Positions 58,199 through 64,000 of a DNA stretch of 64,000 bases are shown here, piece after piece. Location: the NCBI RefSeq assembly GCF_020859565.1, contig NZ_JAJHUO010000025.1:62001-126000 (forward strand). The letters are read 5' to 3'. Position 1 is the stretch's first letter. Each line of letters begins with the position of its first letter. The stretch is from Saccharothrix luteola (lineage in GTDB: Bacteria; Actinomycetota; Actinomycetes; Mycobacteriales; Pseudonocardiaceae). Made by a program: the position numbers and the translations under genes. Below the pieces are notes generated by a model that saw only the letters and a list, made by a program, of their open reading frames with translations, had not been told where the DNA came from and searched no databases.

Positions 58199-58942
58199 CT
58201 ACCGCCCGCGGTCGAGGTACACGCACGACATCAGGGCCAGCGCGAACGACAGCGCGGCGGCGGAGTCGTCCGGACGCGGCGGCCTGATCCCGCGCACCAC
58301 GTCGGACGCGATCCGGTGCACGTGCTCGCCCTTGATCGCCACGCGCGACGGGATCACCTCGCGGCGACGCAGCGCGCGCAGGCCCTCCAACGGCTCGTGG
58401 TCGTCCGCCTCGCGCGCCCCGACCGCCTCGACCAGCGACCTGACCAGCCCCAGGGTGGCCGCGTGCGCCCCGGTCGCGTGGGCGGCGCAGGCCGATTCGT
58501 AGAGCGAGACCAGGTCCGGCGGGGCGGACGTGGTCAACGGGTTGAACGGCGGCACGCCACCCGACTGGATGTAGACGGCGCCGCCGTGGGAGACGATGTG
58601 CGTCTCGGACACCTGCGTGTGCCGGCTGGCGGGCAGACCGAGTTCCGAGCCCAGTTCCTCGGCGCGGTCGTTGAGCCCGAGGCGTTCGCTGTCGATCATC
58701 TCGTACAGCTTGCGGAACCGGTCGACGTCCCCGTCGAGCGCGACGACGATGTCCTCGACGACCGACCAGCTCGCGATCCGACCGGAGATCAGGACGTTGT
58801 GGATCGTGGACTTGCTGCGGTTGGACAAGTCGGACAGGAACTGCATCGACGGCCGGTTGCGGGAGGTGTAGAGCGCCCGCAGTTCGTCCAGGAGCCGCTT
58901 CTCCGACTCCTTCTGGTCGTTCGTCGGCCGTAGATCGGTCAT
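58199..58942 (-). CDS. HTH regulator with DUF4145-like C-terminus
   Basis: This 247-residue protein has an N-terminal helix-turn-helix of the Cro type (residues about 10-75: MQFLSDLSNRSKSTIHNVLI). The C-terminal part, with ATLGLVRSLVEAVGAREAD and ALRRREVIPSRVAIKGEHVH, has the look of DUF4145 or related HEPN-like helices; that comparison is tentative. It is divergent from a 52-residue membrane protein across an 18-bp perfect palindrome, which is its likely operator. Confidence 0.72.
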   Translation of the reverse strand: MTDLRPTNDQKESEKRLLDELRALYTSRNRPSMQFLSDLSNRSKSTIHNVLISGRIASWSVVEDIVVALDGDVDRFRKLYEMIDSERLGLNDRAEELGSELGLPASRHTQVSETHIVSHGGAVYIQSGGVPPFNPLTTSAPPDLVSLYESACAAHATGAHAATLGLVRSLVEAVGAREADDHEPLEGLRALRRREVIPSRVAIKGEHVHRIASDVVRGIRPPRPDDSAAALSFALALMSCVYLDRGR

Positions 58943-59002
58943 CGCACTCTCCCGTGTTGCCGGTTCGGCAGGCGCCAGCGTACCGTTGTTCGCAGCGTTC
59001 GC

Positions 59003-59020
59003 GAATGTTCGCGAACATTC
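59003..59020. promoter_or_regulatory. 18-bp perfect palindrome in a divergent promoter
   Basis: GAATGTTCGCGAACATTC is fully symmetrical. Two further TTCGC half-sites lie upstream at 58989 and 58998, 9-10 bp apart. It stands 60 bp before the HTH gene and 15 bp before the small membrane-protein gene, directly over the latter's expected promoter. Confidence 0.7.
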
Positions 59021-59035
59021 GGAGGGGAGGGTGTC

Positions 59036-59194
59036 GTGGTCGACTGGCGGCTGATCGCGTTAGTGGTGGTCTTCCTCGGTTTCGCCTGGTTGGCCCGCAA
59101 GAGGGAGGACTGGGTGCAGCCGATCCTGGTGGGTGTTGCCGTGGCAACGCTGTTCGGCGGCCTGGTGTTCCTCGGGATCCCCCTGATCAGGTAG
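59036..59194 (+). CDS. 52-residue membrane protein
   Basis: A GTG with GGAGGGGAGG upstream opens a 52-residue frame, VVDWRLIALVVVFLGFAWLA then a charged KREDW turn and a second hydrophobic segment (ILVGVAVATLFGGLVFLGI). Two transmembrane helices with a short positively charged loop are clear. Third-position GC and the ribosome site support expression. It is divergent from, and probably controlled by, the HTH regulator. Function unknown. Confidence 0.65.
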   Translation: MVDWRLIALVVVFLGFAWLARKREDWVQPILVGVAVATLFGGLVFLGIPLIR

Positions 59195-59195
59195 C

Positions 59196-59936
59196 TCAGA
59201 CGTGCGACAGCGCGAACGCGCTCAGGAAACCCGCGACCGTGACCACGCCCACCAGCAGGTGGGCGTCGTCGAACGCCTCGGGGATCATGGTGTCGGCGAT
59301 CATCGCCAGGATCGCCCCGCCCGCGAACGCCGTGATCGAGGCGAGCCACTGCGGCGGCGCGTCGGCCAGCAGGCCGCGGCCCGCCATCGCCGCCAGGCCG
59401 CTCACCAGCGCTATCGCGGTCCAGAGGCCGAACACGTACCGCCGCGACCGACCGGCGCGCCGCATGCCCGCGGCCGATGACAGCCCTTCCGGCACGTTGC
59501 TGACGAACACCGCGGCCACGGTCACCGCGCTCACCCCGCCGCCGCCGAGGAGGCTCGCCCCGATCACCACCGACTCCGGGATGCCGTCCAGCAGCGCGCC
59601 GACCGCGATCGCCGAACCCGACCCGCCGTGCTCCGACTCCGACGGCTGCAACCCGCCGGACCGCTTGCGGTGGCGCGCGCCGCGCTTGGCCAACGCCACG
59701 TTCGCCGCGGTGTAGACCAGGGCGCCGAGCGCGGCCCCGGACGCCGTGGGCAGCAGTCCGCCCAGCTCGTGCGCCTCGTCGATCAGGTCGAACGACACCG
59801 CCGACATCAGCACGCCGCTGCCGAACCCCATCACGCCGGCGACCACACCTCGGGGCACCCGCACCAGGTAGCCCACCAGCGCGCCGAGCACCAGCGCCGA
59901 CCCGGCCAGCAAACCCCACCCAGCCGCCTGCAACAC
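59196..59936 (-). CDS. ZIP-family metal transporter
   Basis: This 246-residue inner-membrane protein has eight hydrophobic segments. The metal site motifs are VSFDLIDEAHELGG on an early helix, then LDGIPESVVIGASL and FVSNVPEGLSSAAG on helices IV and V; these H/N-D/E patterns are the ZIP signature. It imports Zn2+ or another divalent ion. The GTG at 59936 has GGGAGGTCGG directly upstream. Confidence 0.9.
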   Translation of the reverse strand: MLQAAGWGLLAGSALVLGALVGYLVRVPRGVVAGVMGFGSGVLMSAVSFDLIDEAHELGGLLPTASGAALGALVYTAANVALAKRGARHRKRSGGLQPSESEHGGSGSAIAVGALLDGIPESVVIGASLLGGGGVSAVTVAAVFVSNVPEGLSSAAGMRRAGRSRRYVFGLWTAIALVSGLAAMAGRGLLADAPPQWLASITAFAGGAILAMIADTMIPEAFDDAHLLVGVVTVAGFLSAFALSHV

Positions 59937-59982
59937 CCGACCTCCCCGTGTCGCACCCGGCCCGCGCGGGTACCCGACCGCC

Positions 59983-61002
59983 ATGAGGATCGTCGTCACC
60001 GGCGCCACCGGCAATCTGGGCACCGCGCTGCTGCGCCGTCTCGCCGACGAACCGGACATCGCCGTGCACGGCATCTCCCGCCGTCCGCCCGCAGCCGAAC
60101 CGCCCTACGACACCATCACGTGGACCCCGGTCGACCTCAGCCGCGAAGGCGCGGAGGAACCCCTCGCCGAGGCCTTCCGGGACGCCGACGCCGTCGTGCA
60201 CCTCGCCTGGCGCATCCAACCCGGCCACGACGAACGCGTCCTCTACCGGACCAACGTCGCCGGTAGCGAGCGCGTGTTCGCCGCCGTCGCGAAGGCCGGC
60301 GTCCCGCACCTCGTCCACATGTCGTCCGTCGGCGCGTACTCACCGGCCTCGAAAGACCACACCGTGGACGAGAGCTGGCCGACCGACGGCCTCGTGAACT
60401 CCTACTACAGCCGGCACAAGGCGGCCGTCGAGCACCTGCTCGACCAGGTCGAGCGCGAACACCCGCGACTCGTCGTCACCCGCGTCCGCCCCGGTCTGGT
60501 CCTGCAACCCGAGGCGGCGGCCGAGATCAAGCGGTACTTCCTCGGGCCCCTGGTCCCGCACGCCCTGTTCCGGCCCGACGTCCTCGCCAAGCTGCCCGTC
60601 CTGCCCCTGCCCCGCACGATGGTGTTGCAGTTCGTGCACGCCGACGACGTGGCCGACGCCCTCGTGAAGATCCTCACCACGCGGGCCGAGGGCGCGTTCA
60701 ACCTGGTCTCCGAGCCGGTCGTGACGCCCCAGGTGCTCGCCGAAATCATGGGCACGCGGCACGTGGCCATCCCTCCGGCCGTCCTCCGCAACGCCGCGCG
60801 GGTCAGCTGGCGCCTGCGGCTCCAGCCCACCTCGCACGGCTGGGTCGACCTGGCGCTCACCGCGCCGCTGCTGGACGCCACCAAGGCGTTCGCCCGGCTC
60901 GGCTGGGCGCCGCGGCACAACGCCCGCGACACCCTGGCCCAGCTCCTCGACGGCCTCGGCCGCAAGGAGGGCCTGCACCCCAGCCCTCCGCTGAAGCCCT
61001 GA
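59983..61002 (+). CDS. NAD-dependent epimerase/dehydratase family protein
   Basis: This 339-residue extended SDR has the nucleotide loop VTGATGNLGTALLRRL and the catalytic YYSRHKAAVE (YxxxK form), with VHMSSVGAYSP supplying the Ser. The C-terminal substrate domain is of the unspecific UDP-sugar epimerase-like group. The substrate is unknown. Confidence 0.9.
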   Translation: MRIVVTGATGNLGTALLRRLADEPDIAVHGISRRPPAAEPPYDTITWTPVDLSREGAEEPLAEAFRDADAVVHLAWRIQPGHDERVLYRTNVAGSERVFAAVAKAGVPHLVHMSSVGAYSPASKDHTVDESWPTDGLVNSYYSRHKAAVEHLLDQVEREHPRLVVTRVRPGLVLQPEAAAEIKRYFLGPLVPHALFRPDVLAKLPVLPLPRTMVLQFVHADDVADALVKILTTRAEGAFNLVSEPVVTPQVLAEIMGTRHVAIPPAVLRNAARVSWRLRLQPTSHGWVDLALTAPLLDATKAFARLGWAPRHNARDTLAQLLDGLGRKEGLHPSPPLKP

Positions 61003-61021
61003 CCCGGCCGTTCCCGACCGG

Positions 61022-61267
61022 TCAGTAGCCCTCGAACAGGTTCGTCCACCCCATCACCTGGGCCACGACGAACGCCAGCGCCAGCAGCGTCACGACCAGC
61101 ACGGCCACCAGCGTGATGATCGGGGCGCGCCGTGACGGCATCGGCTGCGGGTGGGACAGGCCGGAGGTCTGACCCGAATCGGGCGGTGTCTCGCCGGGCG
61201 CGACGCCGCCACCGGGCTCGAGACCGGGGGTGCGTGCCGGGTCCGGGTCGGGCGGTGTGGCAGTCAT
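61022..61267 (-). CDS. DUF6480-type small membrane protein
   Basis: This 81-residue protein has a conserved Pro-rich N-terminus (TPPDPDPARTPGLEPGGGV, then APGETPP) and one C-terminal transmembrane helix (ITLVAVLVVTLLALAFVVA). The pattern fits DUF6480 proteins of actinomycetes. Function unknown. Confidence 0.75.
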   Translation of the reverse strand: MTATPPDPDPARTPGLEPGGGVAPGETPPDSGQTSGLSHPQPMPSRRAPIITLVAVLVVTLLALAFVVAQVMGWTNLFEGY

Positions 61268-61343
61268 GCCGAGTGGACTACCCCGTGTGGACGGCGCTAC
61301 CCGCAGCCGTGTGAAGACCCAGCCGTACGGGTAATCAACAGGC

Positions 61344-61913
61344 ATGAGCGGTGTCCAAGACGAGTTGCTGCGGACGTTGACGAAGGTCGCCAAAGCCCTG
61401 CGCGCGCAAGACATCCCCTTCGCCCTGGCGGGCGGGTGCGCGGTGTACGCCAGGGGTGGTCCGGCGACGGAGCACGATGTGGACATCCTGGTCCGGGAGC
61501 AGGACGCCAGTGCGGCGGTGAGCGCGCTCGTCTCGGTCGGCATGCGTGCCGCGACACCGCCCGAGGACTGGCTGCTCAAGGTCTACGACGGCGACTCGCT
61601 GGTGGACCTGCTGTTCCGGCCCAACGAGGTGCCGGTGACCGACGCGACGCTGTCGCGGGCCGAGGACCTCCAGGTCGGCTCCGTCGTGCTGCCGGTCATG
61701 CCGGCCACCGAGGTGCTGATCGGCAAGCTGCTGGTCCTCGACGGCCACCGCTGCGACTTCAGCGAGCTGCTGCCGTTCGCCCGCGCGCTGCGCGAGCAGA
61801 TCGACTGGGAGCACGTCCGCGCGGCGACCAAGCACTCCCCGTACGCCGAGGCGTTCCTCGTGCTCGTCGAACGCCTCGACCTCCTGCCCTCACCGATGAC
61901 CAGGAGCGCCTGA
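61344..61913 (+). CDS. MNT-type nucleotidyltransferase
   Basis: This 189-residue protein has the pol-beta nucleotidyltransferase signature FALAGGCAVYARGGPATEHD followed by VDILV, giving the GG...DxD active site, then a third acidic strand (DSLVDLLF). Proteins of this sort occur in AbiEii or MNT/HEPN toxin-antitoxin pairs, and as house-keeping transferases. It is coupled to a BON protein (TGATG) and then a metallophosphatase (ATGA). Confidence 0.82.
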   Translation: MSGVQDELLRTLTKVAKALRAQDIPFALAGGCAVYARGGPATEHDVDILVREQDASAAVSALVSVGMRAATPPEDWLLKVYDGDSLVDLLFRPNEVPVTDATLSRAEDLQVGSVVLPVMPATEVLIGKLLVLDGHRCDFSELLPFARALREQIDWEHVRAATKHSPYAEAFLVLVERLDLLPSPMTRSA

Positions 61914-62161
61914 TGACCGCAGAACAGTACCTCTCCGCCCGGCTCCGCCAGGCGTTGGCCGAGGACCCGCGCACCACCGAGTTGGGCGTGCGGGTCACCG
62001 TGCGCGGTGACCACGTGCTGCTGTCCGGTGACGTGGCCAGTCCGGAGCGCCGCGCCGAGCTCGAGGCCGTGATCCACGACGTGGCCCCGGAGTTGACCGT
62101 GCTCGACGACGTGAAGGTGGTGCCGTCCGAAGCGCCGGTCGGCCGAGAGGAGCTTCGATGA
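61913..62161 (+). CDS. Small BON-domain protein
   Basis: This 82-residue protein is one BON domain: YLSARLRQALAEDPRTTELG, then VRVTVRGDHVLLSGDV and ERRAELEAVIHDV, VLDDVKV. It lacks a signal peptide, unlike periplasmic BON proteins, so it is cytoplasmic. It is coupled on both sides by overlapping start/stop codons. BON domains bind phospholipid or small ligands. Confidence 0.88.
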   Translation: MTAEQYLSARLRQALAEDPRTTELGVRVTVRGDHVLLSGDVASPERRAELEAVIHDVAPELTVLDDVKVVPSEAPVGREELR

Positions 62162-62886
62162 TCCGCATCGCCGCGGTGGGTGACGTGCACCTGGGCGAAG
62201 ACGCGCGCGGTCGGTTGCGGCCCGCGTTGGAGGAGCTCGGCGACTGCGCCGACGTGCTGCTGCTGGCCGGTGACCTGACCCGGCACGGCACGGTGTCCGA
62301 GGCGCGGGTGGTGGCCGACGAGTTCGGCGGCCTGGCCGTGCCCGTGGTCGCGGTGCTGGGCAACCACGACCACCACGACGACCAGCCGGACGAGGTCACC
62401 GCCGTGCTCCGGGACGCGGGCATCACCGTGCTGGAGGGCGAGGCGACCACGATCGGCGTGAACGGCCACACGTTGGGCGTCGCCGGCGTGAAGGGCTTCG
62501 GCGGCGGGTTCGCGGGCAAGTGCGGCAGCGCGTTCGGCGAGCCGGAGATGAAGGCGTTCATCCGGCACACCAGCGAGATCGCCGACTCGCTCGCCGCGGC
62601 CCTCGGCAGCCTCGACACCGACGTGAAGGTGGCGTTGACGCACTACGCGCCGGTGCCGGACACGTTGCGGGGCGAGCCGCCGGAGATCTACCCGTTCCTC
62701 GGGTCCTACCTGCTCGGCGAGGCGATCGACGCCAACGACACGCAGTTGGCCGTGCACGGGCACGCGCACTTCGGCAACGAGCACGGCATGACGCCCGGCG
62801 GCGTGCGGGTGCGCAACGTCGCGCAGCCGGTCATCCGGTCGGCGTACACGGTCTATTGCGTGGAACCAGCCGTGGTGGAGGTGTAG
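62158..62886 (+). CDS. Calcineurin-type metallophosphoesterase
   Basis: This 242-residue protein has the five metallophosphatase blocks: AVGDVHLGED, LLLAGDLTRHG, VAVLGNHDHHDD, ALTHYAPVP and VHGHAHFGNEHG. It should hydrolyse a phosphoester with two metal ions. The ATG overlaps the BON stop. The partners suggest a shared substrate with the nucleotidyltransferase (add/remove), which is speculative. Confidence 0.92.
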   Translation: MIRIAAVGDVHLGEDARGRLRPALEELGDCADVLLLAGDLTRHGTVSEARVVADEFGGLAVPVVAVLGNHDHHDDQPDEVTAVLRDAGITVLEGEATTIGVNGHTLGVAGVKGFGGGFAGKCGSAFGEPEMKAFIRHTSEIADSLAAALGSLDTDVKVALTHYAPVPDTLRGEPPEIYPFLGSYLLGEAIDANDTQLAVHGHAHFGNEHGMTPGGVRVRNVAQPVIRSAYTVYCVEPAVVEV

Positions 62887-62890
62887 CCGC

Positions 62891-63421
62891 ATGCAGGAGG
62901 AACCCAGGAGCGGCGGTCCGTCCGTGGTGTGGGCGGGGCCGCCCGACGCGCCGGCGGTGATCGTCCTCGACCCGGCCGGTGTCGGCAGGCACGGCGACCT
63001 GCCGGGCACGTGGCGGCCGTTGACGGAGTACTTGCAGGTCATGTGGTGCCGGCTGCCCGCGGCGGACGAGCCGTGGCACGAAGTGGACGAGGTCCTGTCC
63101 GAGTTCGCCGACCGCGAGGTGCCGGTGCACCTGGTGGCGGGCGCGGCGGCCGGCGCCGGGGTCGGGGAGCTGATCCGGAGGCACCAGGACCTGATCAGCT
63201 CGGCCCAGACCTTCGCCGCCCCCGTGCCGCTCGGGCACCCGGAGGTGGTGCTGGAGGTGTTGCGGGAGCTGCTGGCGCAGGACGTGGACTCGGAGACGCC
63301 CGACGCGGCCGAACGGCCCGTGAACGGCAGCCCTCCCGAGTCGGGCTCGCTGCTCGGTGACGCGGCCTCGGCGCTGCGGCGCTCGGTGGGCCGGCTGTTC
63401 GAAAGGCTGAAGGACGGCTAG
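62891..63421 (+). CDS. Hypothetical protein, last of the NTase-BON-phosphatase operon
   Basis: This 176-residue protein follows the phosphatase by 4 bp. The first half has a Rossmann-like or alpha/beta-hydrolase-like strand order (APAVIVLDPAGVGRHGDL, VPVHLVAGAAAGAGVGELI), but no catalytic elbow is evident. The C-terminal third is a Pro/Ser-rich linker and an amphipathic helix (SALRRSVGRLFERLKDG). I do not recognise the family. Confidence 0.68.
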   Translation: MQEEPRSGGPSVVWAGPPDAPAVIVLDPAGVGRHGDLPGTWRPLTEYLQVMWCRLPAADEPWHEVDEVLSEFADREVPVHLVAGAAAGAGVGELIRRHQDLISSAQTFAAPVPLGHPEVVLEVLRELLAQDVDSETPDAAERPVNGSPPESGSLLGDAASALRRSVGRLFERLKDG

Positions 63422-63491
63422 GGGAGCGCGGCTGGAGAAGGACGGCTAGGAGACCACGGCAGGGAACGCCGCCTGGAAGAAGCCCTCGAAG

Positions 63492-63522
63492 AGGCCCGCG
63501 GGTGCGGAACACCCGCGGGCCT
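63492..63522 (+). terminator. Strong intrinsic terminator
   Basis: AGGCCCGCGGGTG (63492-63504) pairs perfectly with CACCCGCGGGCCT (63510-63522), loop CGGAA, followed by TTCG. It lies 70 bp after the operon's last stop. Confidence 0.9.
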
Positions 63523-63691
63523 TTCGCATCCAAGCCCAGGAGTGACCCCCGAAACCGCCGCGCCGCCGAGCCGCCGCCCCGAGCCGCCGCCCCGAGCCGC
63601 CGCCGACCGCCCGACTGCCGACCGCCGTCTCATCGCTCCGCCCCATCGCCCTCCCGGCATACCGCCGTCCCGCGGACACCCCCGGACACGT

Positions 63692-63726
63692 GGAAGCCCC
63701 GCCGACCGAAGTCGGCGGGGCTTTCC
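63692..63726. terminator. Strong intrinsic terminator, tetraloop type
   Basis: AAGCCCCGCCGAC (63694-63706) pairs perfectly with GTCGGCGGGGCTT (63711-63723) across CGAA, with GG/CC extension. The A-rich left and T-rich right ends let it act in both directions; it is the likely end of the minus-strand gene that enters from the right edge. Confidence 0.87.
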
Positions 63727-63849
63727 AGCGTCTCGCTCGCGAACGGCGGTCGGCCGGGAACGGTCAGCCGCCGTCGACCGGCGGTCGGGGCCCGGGGATC
63801 GGAGGGTGTGAACGACTCCGATCCCGCGGCTCCCGAACCGCCTGCCGGC

Positions 63850-63999
63850 TCATCGCAGCGGATCACCCGGGCGTCCGGCGTCCGGCAGGTCGTGGCGCGT
63901 CTCGCCGGCCTGCGGCGGTCGGCTCACGTCACCGCGCCACGCGCCCGTCTCCAGGCCGCGACCCTCGATGAACTCCTTGAACCGCTCCAGGTCGCCGGA
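63850..63999 (-). CDS. C-terminal 49 residues of a minus-strand gene
   Basis: The minus frame is open from the right edge to a TGA at 63850-63852. It begins SGDLERFKEFIEGRGLETGA, then WRGDVSRPPQAGETRHDL and ends PLR. The amphipathic ERFKEFIEGRG helix has the look of real coding sequence, with high third-position GC. The start and the function lie outside the window. Confidence 0.6.
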   Translation of the reverse strand, partial: SGDLERFKEFIEGRGLETGAWRGDVSRPPQAGETRHDLPDAGRPGDPLR

Positions 64000-64000
64000 A

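Larger units (their letters stand above)
63422..63849. other. 428-bp intergenic region with terminators and short tandem repeats
   Basis: No gene is supported. AAGGACGGCTAG, the end of the preceding gene with its stop, is repeated at 63438-63449. A 13-bp GAGCCGCCGCCCC unit is repeated at 63568, 63581 and partly 63594. Two strong hairpins are annotated separately. Confidence 0.6.

Noticed and set aside
63542..63811. Plus-strand frame of 89 codons near the right end
   Set aside because: It is Pro/Arg low-complexity sequence made of the 13-bp GC repeats and runs through a strong terminator hairpin.

Overview
The window is very GC-rich and densely coded. It has the gene style of a filamentous actinomycete: many GTG starts, 4-bp ATGA/GTGA gene overlaps, an XRE plus DUF397 pair, an HTH-STAND-WD40 protein, F420/LLM enzymes, RppA and a CebR-type cellobiose operon. 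Gene content together with a family of short intergenic repeats points to the Pseudonocardiales (Saccharothrix / Lentzea / Actinosynnema type). That placement is inference. No rRNA, tRNA, CRISPR array, insertion sequence or phage was recognised.

Layout. 1-9.8 kb: the 3' end of a CHAT-protease gene and a small coiled-coil partner; a leaderless MerR operon; the type III polyketide synthase rppA preceded by a P450 gene that has lost its middle; an LLM enzyme; a P-loop kinase; hydrolases; an XRE/DUF397 pair; a wax-ester synthase. 10-17.6 kb: a polar amino-acid ABC transporter, a FAD/NAD(P) protein, and an LLM monooxygenase overlapping a GNAT acetyltransferase. This set resembles the S-modified-cysteine salvage operons of Bacillus. 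It is followed by a tiny lipoprotein-signal remnant and a secreted protein. 17.6-21.8 kb: a modular repeat hairpin, enoyl-CoA hydratase, a DUF4235/DUF3618/holin-like envelope operon, BrkB and thioredoxin.

21.9-27.1 kb is the most unusual block. A second amino-acid ABC transporter is followed by one protein that joins a class V aminotransferase to a YheO-type PAS domain and a DauR-type HTH. Convergent with it is a single-chain, mitochondrial-style phenylalanyl-tRNA-synthetase-like protein ending in an FDX-ACB domain.

27.7-39.4 kb is a corrin-ring cluster (cobL, cobM, cbiD, cobK, cobIJ, cobH, cobG, cobN) with a cobalamin riboswitch before cobN and an XRE/SnoaL pair inserted in it. 39.4-48.9 kb is cebEFG-bglC-cebR followed by a secreted GH74-CBM2 xyloglucanase; the same 14-bp CebR palindrome stands before cebE and before the GH74 gene, so the two units should be co-regulated by cello-oligosaccharides. 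49-56.6 kb holds an HTH-STAND-WD40 protein, a kinase, and a ROK repressor divergent from xylAB. 56.6-64 kb has an APH-like kinase, a flavin reductase, an HTH/DUF4145-like regulator divergent from a 52-residue membrane protein, a ZIP transporter, an epimerase, and a tightly coupled nucleotidyltransferase-BON-metallophosphatase operon.

The plant-polysaccharide genes fit together: GH74 cuts xyloglucan outside the cell, CebEFG imports cello-oligosaccharides, BglC hydrolyses them, and XylA/XylB handle released xylose. The cob genes make the corrin ring under B12 feedback through the riboswitch.
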